NCBI GenBank assembly: GCA_019693395.1
Contig: JAAMXP010000994.1
Location: 1-28,075 of the forward strand
Origin: Ettlia oleoabundans
Lineage: Eukaryota; Chlorophyta; Chlorophyceae; Chlamydomonadales
Length of the DNA stretch: 28,075 nucleotides
Direction of reading: 5' to 3'
Under the pieces are notes generated by a model. That model searched no databases and was not told the DNA's origin. It saw nothing but the letters and a program-made list of their open reading frames with translations. Of the stretch, positions 1-10,135 are shown in pieces; position 1 is the stretch's first letter, and each line of letters starts with the position of its first letter. Both the position numbers and the translations under genes were made by a program.

Positions 1-3000
1 CAGAAAGAGGTGGGGGGGTTTGGGGGTGGTGGTGGTTCTGGAGGGGGACGGGGGCCAGCTGCGCGAGCAGTTGGGACGCGAGGCGGGAGTGCGAAAACAA
101 AGCTTGAGCATTGAGGCAGCTGCACCCCTCATCATGACCGTGCAGCACCCAACCCATTGCTGTCTCACCATTCTCCGCCCACGCGTATGGCCTACCACCC
201 ATTCATTACGCTGCTGTAACCACCCACCATTGACACCCTGGCCACACAGACACATGCGCCCCGGCCTCACCCACCTGCACGTTGACCTGCCCGTTCCCGT
301 CGTCATCCAGCATGTCCAGCGCGGCCTTGGCGTCACGCTCACTCAGCACAGCCTCAAAGTCATCCAAGTTCAAGTGGTCCCTGCACCAGTGGTTGTGGGT
401 CCTGGGGTGGCTGGTGAAGTGACAGTCATGTCAAAACAATGATGTCAAAGATGGGGAAGGGGGACGATGAATAGCCGTTGCATTGTTTCTGAACAAACAC
501 GGGAATGCAATGGTGGTTGGCCTCCTTTTCAAAGGCGCGCGCGCGCATGCGTGCGTGTGTGTGTGTGTGGCTGGGTGGGTGCGGGCCTCGTACAAACAGT
601 GGGAGCAGAATGCCTCCTGCAATCTGTCGGCTGTAAAGAAGCTGCCAGAGTACATATTCCAGAGGGGTGCGATCCGGAGATAGAAAGGCCATGGGAGATC
701 GCAAGAAAACCCTCACTCAGGCATCGCCCTTATCCCTGCCAGCTTCCTCCTCTGCAGTACCTGTCATAATCGCTCTTGAGGTTGTGGAAGAGGTAGAAGC
801 CCAGCTTACGCGCCTCCAGCTCACTGGTCACCTGCTCGCTGCGCTCAGTGCGGCTCAGCGCGTCCTTGAACGTCACCTGAACACGGTGGGGTAGGGGCGG
901 CAGGCGGGCATCACACATACTCGTAAGATTCCACGATGCAAGTACTGCTTCCTGCTAAGCCACGCCTGCGCTTACGCCTTCACAGCATAGCCACTCCGGC
1001 TGCCGATGCACCCCGCTGCCCCTGCCTGCCCCGCATGCTGGAGCATGAGGAGCAGGCAGGCAGGCGACAGTGAAAATGTGTGAGCTTGGCCTTACCTCCA
1101 GCGCATGCTTGCGGATGTACTTCTCCTGCAGCACAAGCAGCGGCGGAATGAGCAGGACTAGGGTGTCACCTCCATAGCAGCGATTCCCACAGCAGCAAAC
1201 AGGGTGGCTGTGCCCAGGCAGCAGGAACGACAAGTGGGTCCCCAATGGTGTACACGCGTGTCAGCTGCTTAATGGCCCCTGTTTGGCATGGCACACCCTT
1301 TTATGACACGGCGAGCCACAGGTGGGCCACAAATGAAACATGGGAACAGAATGAGATGCCAGCAGGGGCATCAGAAGACGCCAGCCCGCACCCACCATCT
1401 TGCTCATCCTGAGTGCCATGAGATGCCTCTGGCTGTCGCTGCTGCTGACGGTGCTGGCAGAGGACGACAGAAGCGCCTGCAGCAGGCGATGCAGGCACAG
1501 GCACAGGAAGGCTGGGTAAGTGGCAGACCAGCTGCATCACTGGTTGGGCGGGATGCCATGTGCTAGGTGCCAAAGTAGCAACCGGCGACCTTCCTGGCAA
1601 CAACCGCAACACTTGTGCTGTACCCACCCCACTGCAGTCCATCAGAGTGGCGCCCCAGACCATGCCACCAGTGGCTCACCTTGGACGGCGGCGCCACTTC
1701 TGCTGCCTTGGGCTGCGCCGAGCGCATGGAGCGGGCAGATGTGACTGAGCCGGCGCGCTGCACGGCAGGCCTCAGCCGGCTGTATGCCCTTGACGCCAGG
1801 CTGGGCTCGCGGCTGATGCCCGCCCCAGAGCCCCCAGCGCTGCTGCCCTCTGCCGCCTGCCCCATGGTCTGCCGCCGCGCCAGCGCCTCGCTGTCAGGAC
1901 TCAGCCTGCGCACGGCCTGAGCTAGCGACAGGTCTCCCGATGCGCTCCTCACGGCCTCAAGGGCATCGCTGCGCAGGCGCTCCAGCTTAGAGAGCGGCGA
2001 GACGGGCTGCTTGGCGGGTGAAGGGGACTTGAGGGGGGAAGCGGGCAGAGACGACGATCCACCGCCACCGCCGCCACCGCCAGCCCCGCCGCTCGTGCTG
2101 CCACCTGCCACTGTCTTGACTGTCCCAGGGCGGGTGGCATGGTCGAGCAGCGGCAGCGGCTCCTCTTGCCCCTCGGACATGGACTGGCCCCCATGGTTGA
2201 TGTCAACTGCAACAGCGCCGGGCGGCAGCCCTGGGTCCTTGCCAGCCTCGCTGCCGTGGCCGCTGGCACCCGGCTGCCCCTCCTCTCCCTCATCAATTGG
2301 ATGCAGTTCCTTGCGGCTGCCACGCCAGAACAAGACCTACATCCCCGCAGCACAATGAAAACTAGCAAAGCAGGTGAACTGGCTTGCAGGAGGCAGTGAT
2401 GCGCTACCTTAGCACTGAGGGGCGGGTGCGCTGAGTGAGCCCCTGTATCTGTATCTGTATCTGTATCTGTCCCTGGTGCAGGGCAACAGCAACAATGGCA
2501 GCAACAGACTGCTGCGTTGGTATGTGGCCGCCCTCGCCTGCCTGCCTGGCTGTGCAGGCTCCCTTGCCATGTCAGCAGAAGCAACATGTTGCCACCCTCA
2601 CCCTCAGCCCAACCCTCGCCCCACTCTCACCCTCTCAGACAGCTTACGGCTCCTGTTCTTTGCGGGCCGCCCGGGGCTGCGGCTGCGGCTGCGGTTGGGG
2701 CTGGGGTGGGTGAGCATGGCGCTGATGCGGAACAGTTGAGCCAGCGTGTGCTGCTTCTCGGGCCTGGCATGCTCCAGTGGGGCTGCAGCGGGGACAACAG
2801 GAGGCAGGGACAGGTTTGAACGCTCGTGACACGGGAGGGGACTGACTGCATGGAAGCCGCATGCAAGCAGGAATCCTGGGATGACGCAGGGTAGCGCCCA
2901 GCCCCAGCGTGACACACCATGCTACCCACTCCAGCTTGCTGCCCTCCCCCCGATTAGCTTCAGTGACAACGCAGCCCTCACCTGACTTGGATCGTGCCAC

Positions 3001-5958
3001 TGGCTGCTCGTCCCCTGAGGCCCAGCCCCCCTCCAGTGCCCCCTCCTCCTCCTCCTCGTAGTCGATGTAGCGCTGCCGCGGCTGCAGCATCACATGAAGC
3101 AGGTACTCCTGCGGAAGGAGGGGAGGGCGGCAAATACCCACGGCCCTCACTGGTGTTGGCTGGTGCTTGCAAAGAAGGAGAGCGGTTTGGGAGGGCGCGG
3201 CAAGCTGGCGTTTGTGCAAAGGGTGCCAGTCGACGTCAATCAGGCGGGAAGGGAGGCAGCCAGCCATTGGCTGGTGGTTGCAACTTGGCGCCCCATCTGC
3301 AACGGCAGCGGGCCATTACCGTAGTGCAAGGGAGTGTTACCTACCGACACCCTTATGGGCTGCAGCAAGAACTGGCGCGCACCCGCTTGAGTGCCTCGTG
3401 CATCTTCTGGTAGTGCGAGTGCTGGTTGAACTTGGAGGCCAGCATCTTGGCAAACAGCACCTTGAGAAGATTGGCCGTCATGAACAGCGTGAGGCAGCCA
3501 AACAACTGCGAGCAGACGCGGGGGAAGGGGGGGAGGGGGGGGGGGGGCAGGCGGCGGCGGGGGTAGCAAGCACGTGAAACAGGAGAAAGTGAGCAGGTGT
3601 GGCGAGCACATGCTGGGGACCAGGGCCGCAAGAGGGGGTGCTGCGCCTACCAGCCAGCGCAACAAGCCTTCAGCCCGCCGCCCCTCATTAAAAGCTCAGC
3701 AGCTAGCCAGACCCATAGTCAGCACCTTGAGCACATTGTTGTACCAAGTGACCAAAGTGCTGTTCATCTCGCCCGAAAAAGCCGTCAGCATGAGCGCCCA
3801 CCAGCCCGTGGTGAGAGCGGCTCGGATCACGTTTGCCATTGGACGCTGCAGCAGGGCAGACGGCCCAAGGGTGTGAAGGGCAAGGAGGTTGAGGCTGAGG
3901 GATACTGGGCACGGCTCAGGTAGCCTGCAAACTGGCTCTCGCCTGTCCTGCTGGGTGGCTGTGCAGCGCCGGAAGTGGCATCTTGTTAGCCTGCTACTCC
4001 TCACCCTGACTGCGTACGCGTAATAGAGTGCATTGTGCCAGGTGAACATGGTGCGCTCCACTCCCCACACAGCCAGGTCCATGGAGCCGCGGCCCATCCA
4101 CCAAATCACGGGCAGCCTGCGGCAGCAAACTCACACATGCATGTCAGAGGCACACCCCAACCTGCGCAGCACCGGGTGGCGAGTGCGGCAGCAACCGGTA
4201 CATGCTCTCATCAAGCTGCGTGCCAACAGTCAAACTGGAGGAAAGATAGCCATGACCCACGTGTCGTTGCTTGGCGGCGCAACCCAATCATTGCAGCCAC
4301 AGCCAGGCAGCCATCCACCCCTCCAGCCAGCCACCTACCCCGCTATGAAGAAGCAGATGCGCCAGACCTGGAACTGTCCCACTCGCTGGTCCTGGTTGTA
4401 CACCAGGAGAAACGTTCCCTGCACGCGCATACACCCATGACACACAATGAAGGTGTCTGATGAGTGCTGTGGGCAGCGGACTTGGCACACCACAACCATC
4501 TCGTAAGCGTTGCCTGCTCAAGAGTAAAATCTCCATTTATGCGGGTGATAAACAGTCGCTGTGCAGCAATATAATGGCTGGCCGTGCCACATGCACTGAG
4601 CTGCCCACCCATCAAGCAGCCAGCCTGTCAGCAGTGCTCACCGCCAGCAGGAACGCAAGGCTAACAAGCAGGGGGCCAACTATGAGCCACAACTTCTTCT
4701 TCTTCCACCACGGCGTCTGCTTGCCCTCAAAATCAAGCGACTCCATATCGTCACCCTGTACGCGGAACCAGGGGGCGTCGACAGCGAGCAGGCCGTCAGC
4801 AGGCATAGGAGCAGCAAGCGATGTGGCCCTGGAGCCCAGCCGCCTGCATGCTAGTCACAGCATTGGCCATCAAGGATGTGCAGGTTGTGGGCTTTCCTGA
4901 TGGGTGCTTTCTTGCTGACAGGCTGTGGCGCAGCGTGAATGAGATTGACACATTGAGCCATGGCCCAACACAGTACACAGCACAAGCTTGCAACAGCACG
5001 ATGCAGGCAAGTCAGCACAAGGCGGGCAATCTTGAACGAACAGACTGTATCTAAGTGACTGACTTGCCTTGCCGTCATCTGAGCCCTCAAGAGCCTTTTT
5101 CTGTGGCGACGCAGCACCTTGAGGTGCATCGCTAGGCTGGTCAGTACCTGCCACCAAATGCAGCGCCCCGGTGGAGTGTGTCGAGGCCCGCAGCAAGGGC
5201 CGACGCCGCAGCAGGTCTTTGGCAGGTGAAGCTCCAGGCGCTGCTGCCACCGCCCTCGCCGTGGTGGCGGGCAGGATGAGATCTCCCGCCACCCGGTGCT
5301 CCAGGACCACCTCTCCTTCTGCAGAGGAGCGCTTATAGGTGACCCAGCCTGCACGACACGCAAGGGAGGCACGCAACACCTTATGCGGTTCACATAGCAG
5401 ATAACAATGCTAGATCACCTGGGCAAGCGCCAGCTTCAAGTGACATAGTGCTGCTGTGCTTGTGTGCGTTTTTGGGGCATGTATGGCACACGTGTATGGC
5501 ACAGGCTGCACACAGCCCAGCCCGGTTTACCGACCTATGGAGGAGCGGAGCTTTGAGCGGCCAGGGCTGTTGGGTGTCTCTGCTGGCAAGGTGCTCCGCC
5601 GTGCATTACCAATGGTGGGACCCAGCTCAAAGTGGGTTGGGCGCTCCAGTGGACCCTTGCTGCCTCCGTTTGCGAGCAGCGGCAGCTCAAGGCTGCTCTG
5701 CCGCCCTGCCCGGACGCCATCCCCAAGCGAGGCAGCCTCTTGATGCTGCGCATCCTCCTGCTGCTGAAGCAGCTCCGTCGCATATGATTTCATCAAGGCT
5801 AGTGTGGAGGGAGGCTCGCTCACATAAGAGCTCAAGGGGCTCGTGCTGGGCCGGCGTGGCGGCGGAGGGCGCGGTGGCAGCCCATTCCCGCTGCCAGGCG
5901 CCGCAGCTGTGTTTGGTTCATGTCTGCGGTTTTCACCCTCCATGGCGTCATCCAACAT
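1..5958 (-). CDS. MscS-like (MSL-type) mechanosensitive ion channel with EF-hand, 5' part (3' end beyond left edge)
   Basis: Fourteen exons (minus strand): 5958-5535, 5348-5068, 4755-4642, 4418-4339, 4116-4005, 3845-3726, 3505-3383, 3108-2982, 2782-2631, 2336-1680, 1125-1096, 876-761, 641-594, 380-275; phases agree throughout, giving 830 codons. Residues 1-235 are a Pro/Ser-rich cytoplasmic N-terminus. Hydrophobic segments follow: LWLIVGPLLVSLAFLLA (about 257-273), VWRICFFIAGLPVIWWMG, WWALMLTAF and LFGCLTLFMTANLLKVLF. The motif AKMLASKFNQHSHYQKMHEAL (split here only by eye) resembles the segment after the fourth helix of plant MSL8-10 proteins. Residues 512-730 are a low-complexity Ser/Gly/Pro insert. 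An EF-hand loop DDDGNGQVNVQ begins at residue 820. The last helix and the pore-forming MscS beta domain must lie off the left edge; bases 1-274 read as intron. The start is the first in-frame ATG; ATG at 5943 is an alternative. By family, it is a tension-gated channel, here possibly Ca2+-modulated (inference). The exon-2/3 junction is the weakest. Confidence 0.82.
275..380 (-). other. EF-hand exon of the MSL-type channel
   Basis: This exon encodes DHLNLDDFEAVLSERDAKAA followed by LDML and the loop DDDGNGQVNVQ. The loop fits a canonical EF-hand at positions 1, 3, 5, 6 and 8 (D, D, N, G, V). The Glu expected at position 12 would be the first codon of the next exon, which is off the window. The upstream exon (641-594, FFTADRLQEAFCSHC) may form the partner helix. 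The donor at 274 reads GTGGGT. Plant MSL proteins have a degenerate EF-like segment at this place; here the acidic residues are kept. Confidence 0.75.
545..570. repeat. GT-rich dinucleotide microsatellite
   Basis: GTGCGTGTGTGTGTGTGTG-type sequence lies in the channel-gene intron between exons 641-594 and 380-275. Confidence 0.9.
1680..2336 (-). other. 219-codon low-complexity insert exon of the channel gene
   Basis: This is one unusually long exon in a gene of short exons. It opens VLFWRGSRKELHPIDEGEEG and continues as acidic, then Gly/Ser/Pro-rich sequence with a run of nine or so glycines and repeated SPxK/SPLSK motifs that could be phosphorylation sites. Its acceptor (GATGTAG at 2337-2343) has a poor pyrimidine tract, but the in-frame TAG directly before it limits the exon from extending further. 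It lies between the transmembrane block and the EF-hand segment, so it is predicted to be a disordered cytoplasmic loop. Confidence 0.65.
2443..2470. repeat. CTGTAT hexanucleotide microsatellite
   Basis: Four copies of CTGTAT and a partial fifth lie in the channel-gene intron between exons 2782-2631 and 2336-1680. Confidence 0.95.
5062..5068 (-). other. GC-AG intron donor in the channel gene
   Basis: After the codons for SDDGK the sequence reads AAG|GCAAGT, a perfect match to the GC-type donor consensus. It joins in phase 0 to the acceptor CGCGTACAG|GGTGAC at 4755. No GT donor near here gives an open frame with that acceptor. A GT alternative (CAA|GTCAGT) pairs only with a TAG acceptor near 4863 and adds a tract ending DAPWFRVQ. 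Confidence 0.5.
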
Positions 5959-6475
5959 TCGAGCGCCACTGGGCAGCACAACAGCAGCTGAACGCTACCA
6001 CCCGCTGTGATGCCCAGGCGCGACGGGCGCTGCTGCGCCTTGCGATTTGTTGGAGTTGACTGTTCGACCGCGTTCGAGCTTAAATGAGTAAGCCAACTGG
6101 CCAAACTGCCCGAGAGAAGGGAACGCGTGAATTCACGCGGCGTTTGTACACCCCTGACCCGGTCAAGAGGAGCCGATCGTCAAAGCACAGTTTTTGAAGC
6201 TTCCGGCCATGATTCTGTGCAACTACTCTCCACCTTGTAGCTGGTGGACAGGTGGCGGACACCGTCCTGCCGCAAGGTGTTGCTTCCTCGTCAGTCTGAC
6301 AGTCCTCCCCTCCACACACAGCAGTTCCTGGTGCTGAAACCGTAAGAATAACATGCTTCACCCTGCTCTCGTGGCATACAACAAGTCGCTCCTTGGCTTT
6401 TGACAAGTGGTTTACAGGGGCGCTGTGTTGCAGGGAAGGCTGTAGGCGGCCGCAGCTGCAAGCACTGGCGTGCGA
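5959..6475. other. Intergenic: channel 5' region and RPL9 3' region
   Basis: This stretch separates the channel start codon from the RPL9 stop codon; both genes are on the minus strand. It must hold the RPL9 3' UTR, with a TGTAA signal at 6416-6412, and the channel promoter and 5' UTR. No TATA box or further gene was convincing. Confidence 0.6.
6412..6416 (-). promoter_or_regulatory. Putative TGTAA polyadenylation signal of RPL9
   Basis: On the minus strand the pentamer TGTAA lies about 60 bases after the RPL9 stop codon. TGTAA is the usual poly(A) signal of chlorophycean algae, and distance and strand fit RPL9. Confidence 0.6.
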
Positions 6476-8863
6476 TCACACCGCCTTCACCAGGGTGCCG
6501 CGCTCACTGAGGTAGATGCCATCCAGGAACTTGCGGATGTCCTTCTTCTTCACCAGGCACTTCTGCAGCAGATAAAAAGCAGAATGCAACGGACGGGGCA
6601 GCAGTGCAGCTTGCGGTGAGATCAATTGATGGACAGGAGGCAACGTGTGGCTATAGGAAGGGCTAGAGCCGGAAGACCTGCTGATTGACAGCGCAAAGAT
6701 GGCCGCTGCTAGGCATAGGCTGCGTCAGCAACAGAAGGCTGGGCATCGCCTCCAGCACCAGGCAACCATGGCGCATGGGAGGCAAGCAGATCCGGGTGTG
6801 GGACTGTCGCCTCGCTGCAGCTTCTGTGCCACCTGCCCCAGCCAGTGCCACTGCTGCCAGCGGGAACAGCCCGCCTTGCCAGCCTGATACTCCCTTGTTT
6901 CACGCACCTGGTGGATGAGCGCGCTGCTGCGAGACACCAGCTCGATGTCGTTTCCGGTGAGGATAAGCTCGTCCTTGACCGCGCTGCTGCGCTCGCACGT
7001 CACGCCTGGCAGCATCTCCACCACCCGCACAATCTTCTCGCCCAAGAAGTTACGAATCTCAACCTTGGTGCCCTTGTCTGTTGAGCAAAAACAGGGGCAT
7101 GACAGACACTCAACATACATGGTGACGGACATGAACGGGTGACCGCCAGCACAGATGAAAGGAGTGGACTGCATGATTGTGTGAACAGGTTTAGACAGCA
7201 GCTAGAAACATACCAAGCTCTGGGTGCGCAGGCAGGAAACTATAAGATCGACAGTCAATGCAGAAAGAGCTGGCACTGCAACAAAGGCTGTACCAACCCC
7301 CAGAAACAATCACTCACTCTCGATGTTGATGTTGATGGGGAAGTGTGCGTACACCAGGCGCATCTTGTATTCATAGCCCTTGGTGACGCCCGTGATCATG
7401 TTCTGCAGGAGGCATGAGTGGGCAGGTGGCATTGGCTGGAGCAAAAGCAGCAAAAAATGGCGAGATGGAGGGCACAGCATTAGGCCATACTGTACCGCCC
7501 GAGGGAGGCACAGCATGTGGGAACTGGAGCTGCAGGCCGGGTTGCTGTTGCACCCCTGAACCATGGGCTCCAGGCCAGATGTCTGGCATGGCTGCAGCTA
7601 CGCAAGCCCGCAACCCATTCAACTGCCGCTGGTGTGCGAGCCTGGCACATGCGCTGGTGTGTTAGCTGCTGCAGTGGCCAGTGTCTATTTGTCCTCAACC
7701 ACCGCCACACCAGCCACCAAATGTGCAGCTCGCGCTGGCGGGACTGCCACAGCTGACAGGGCCTCACAAAGCAGCGAGCCTCCCGTCATCGTGCTGCCCA
7801 TACAACTATCGTTCGCCAGCTCGCCGCTGCCTGCTTGCGCAAGCTACACCAGCCAGGTGATGTCTGCTGCCAGAGGAGCTGGAGGAGCTGATGCGCTCTC
7901 ACCGTCGCGCCTCTGGGTGCGTGCCAGCTCTGCTATGGTCGCTGCTGCAGCCCTCACAGCCTGCCACAAAGGCATTGCAGCAGCCAGCAACATGCAGTGT
8001 GCGTGTACCAGGGTGTTGCTTGCACACCTGGACGTGTGAGGTGCAGGTGCGGATGGAGGCCAGCGCCTTGCGCCTGCCAAAGTGGCAATCGACGCGCAGC
8101 TGCTTCTGCCCCTCCTCCTCAGTCAGGAACATGTCCACAGCAAGGTGCTTGAAGTCGCGCTGCAGGGTGCCTGCGCACAGGACAGTATGCGAGGCAGGGA
8201 TAAATGGTACGGCACATGGTGGCTGTTAACTCTTAGGTGGTGGGCTATAGCGCTCTGCGGCAGGGCAAGCTGCTGCACGCGGCTGAGCGGCTCAGGCGAA
8301 CCATCTTTGTCTCGTGACCAACTGATGCATGAGCCGCAAGGAAAATGTTTGAGGTGCATGCATGCCAATGGCTGTCAACAAGTTGGCAAGCTGCTGCTTA
8401 GTGCAAGCCGCTCGACTAAGCATGAGTGAACGTGGCTGCATTGCTCCTGCGCGGGAACAATGAACATGTTGCAATAGTGCCCAGTGCTGGGCTTGCTCCA
8501 TTTGCAAACCGGCTCATTTCTCGGCTTCTTGCAGCACTCAGCATTTGCACTGCTTCAAGCACTGAGCTTGCTGGCTCCCCAGGCGCCAATGGGCTGCGCT
8601 GCTGTGCCTGCCACCGCTGCGCCATGAGCGCAGCATTCAACCACGAGTCAACTGCCTTACGTGCCCACAGGCTCCAGACCAGCTATCTATCTTGGTCCAC
8701 TCACGCACATGTAGACGCAGCGCATGGGCAGGAACATTTGCAGCACAGCAAGGCGGGTTGGAAACTCACCGCGGGGGCCCTTCACGCGGACCTTGCGCGC
8801 CTTGACCTCGATGGACACGCCATCTGGGATGGCCAGCGTCCTCGAGGCGATCAGCTGCTTCAT
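6476..8863 (-). CDS. RPL9: Cytosolic 60S ribosomal protein L9 (uL6)
   Basis: This is a structural protein of the large cytosolic ribosomal subunit, near the factor-binding (sarcin-ricin) region. Five coding exons (minus strand): 8863-8770, 8170-8028, 7402-7318, 7077-6908, 6562-6476; phases agree and give 192 aa, against about 190-194 in plants. Eukaryotic L9 landmarks appear in order: [128 protein letters not shown]. The protein ends TLVKAV then TGA. The ATG is the family start. A good acceptor (GGTTGCAG) ends ten bases before it, so a 5' UTR intron, common in ribosomal protein genes, is likely; its donor was not fixed. No truncation or frameshift is seen. Confidence 0.96.
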
Positions 8864-10135
8864 TTGGGCCAACCTGCAACCAGGTGGCACGCAGTCCTCA
8901 TGAGCTGTGACAGAGGAACAGTGAGAAGGCCTGCCGCCGCTGCGCGATGGCAACCACCCTGTCCTCAGGTGCTGTGGCGCCAAACCGCCGCGCTCCGCGG
9001 AACCCAAACTATTAGCTGTGGGTAATACAGCTTCCTGCCGGCCTACAGCCTTCCCCAGTGCCCATGCTGCGTGATGGCCAGCCGCTCCAAGCCCGCTGTT
9101 CTCACACCGCCGCTTGGAGGCTGAGCAACTAATTGTTGGTTCGCACAAAATTCGGCCGCAACCGGTGCCCGCAAGCAGACGCACGAGCCATGCTGCCCCA
9201 TGCCCCACACTGCGCCGGCGCTTCAGTGCAGCCCAGCTTTTCACCTGCTACGCCCGACGCTCGGGAAAGAGGACTGCGTAGGTCAGTTGCACAGTTTTGG
9301 ACCGCAGGGCTGCCCTGTGACCCTGGCCAGGAGACCGGCACGCTCAAACGCAACGTTCCAGATCCACAGAGCTTTCCCAGTCTGGCAAAACACAGTAGCT
9401 ATTGCACCGCTTGCTGAGGGGCGTTGCTGGAGTGCATCACAGACACTCGCGTTCTGGGCCGCCGCTCGTTTCCATAACGCCACCACGGACTTTGAACAGC
9501 TTTATGGCTTGGCTCCGGCATACCAGGATGGTGTGATGAGGCGCCGGTTGTCAGCAGTATCATACTGTGCACCGCGCACCCTACTGGGCCCCTTGCCGTT
9601 GGTTGGCAGACTGTTTTCTCCTGATTCCATGCTGGTGAGGTCTTGATGGTTACTGGGGGCATCCTCGCTCGCTGAAGTGATGCAACAAAAAACATTTGAC
9701 TGACTGTGCTCCACTGTGGATTGCGTGGAGCTGGGCTGGTTGAACAGCCGATTTGAGCCGGGGTGCTGTAAGTTGCAGGCGCTCTGTACATCACACTTCT
9801 GCAAGTTTTGTGAAAGTCTCGTTAAAGTGCAATGAAAGATGTGAGAAGATTGCTTGGGGAATGGGTATGTCAAGTGCCTGTAGAGAGTGTGGAAGGGTGG
9901 TTGGGTGAGGATGGGAAGCTGAGGGGTACTCGCGGCCAATCATGCTTGGCACGGAAAAAGAATAGCACGCACCGCAGCATTGGTCCTTATCATTGACCGA
10001 CCAGCTGCGTGGGCCGGGCAGCCAGGAATCGCATTAGGGGCAGGCTCTGGCCAGGATGACACCGCCACACTTCAGGGGTGCACAACAATTCCACTCAGGG
10101 GCTGCAGCTGTGTCGCCACTAGCGCAGGAGATGCT
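8864..10135. other. Intergenic: RPL9 upstream region and OEP24 3' region
   Basis: About 1.27 kb lies between two minus-strand genes. The part near 8864 should carry the RPL9 5' UTR, with the probable UTR-intron acceptor at 8876-8874 and a promoter upstream; the part near 10135 carries the OEP24 3' UTR. Open frames at 9133-9646 (plus) and 9502-9939 (minus) show no recognisable protein, no splice-linked continuation and no codon bias like the real exons. No TATA box, repeat or RNA gene was recognised. Confidence 0.6.

Noticed and set aside
1301..1663. Open frames on both strands in the 554-base intron between exons 2336-1680 and 1125-1096
   Set aside because: Phase 0 joins the two exons directly, and neither frame resembles the channel or any known protein.
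5959..5979. Start of the channel at 5979 or 12715 for the receptor gene
   Set aside because: Both positions read GTG, not ATG; a nuclear algal gene should start at the ATG codons 5958 and 12748.
9133..9646. Overlapping plus-strand open frames of 94-148 codons upstream of RPL9
   Set aside because: No recognisable motif, no splice-linked continuation, and they lie where the RPL9 promoter and 5' UTR are expected.
9502..9939. Minus-strand open frame of 145 codons between RPL9 and OEP24
   Set aside because: Composition is rich in Ser, His, Gln and Asn, unlike the real exons nearby; no family resemblance.
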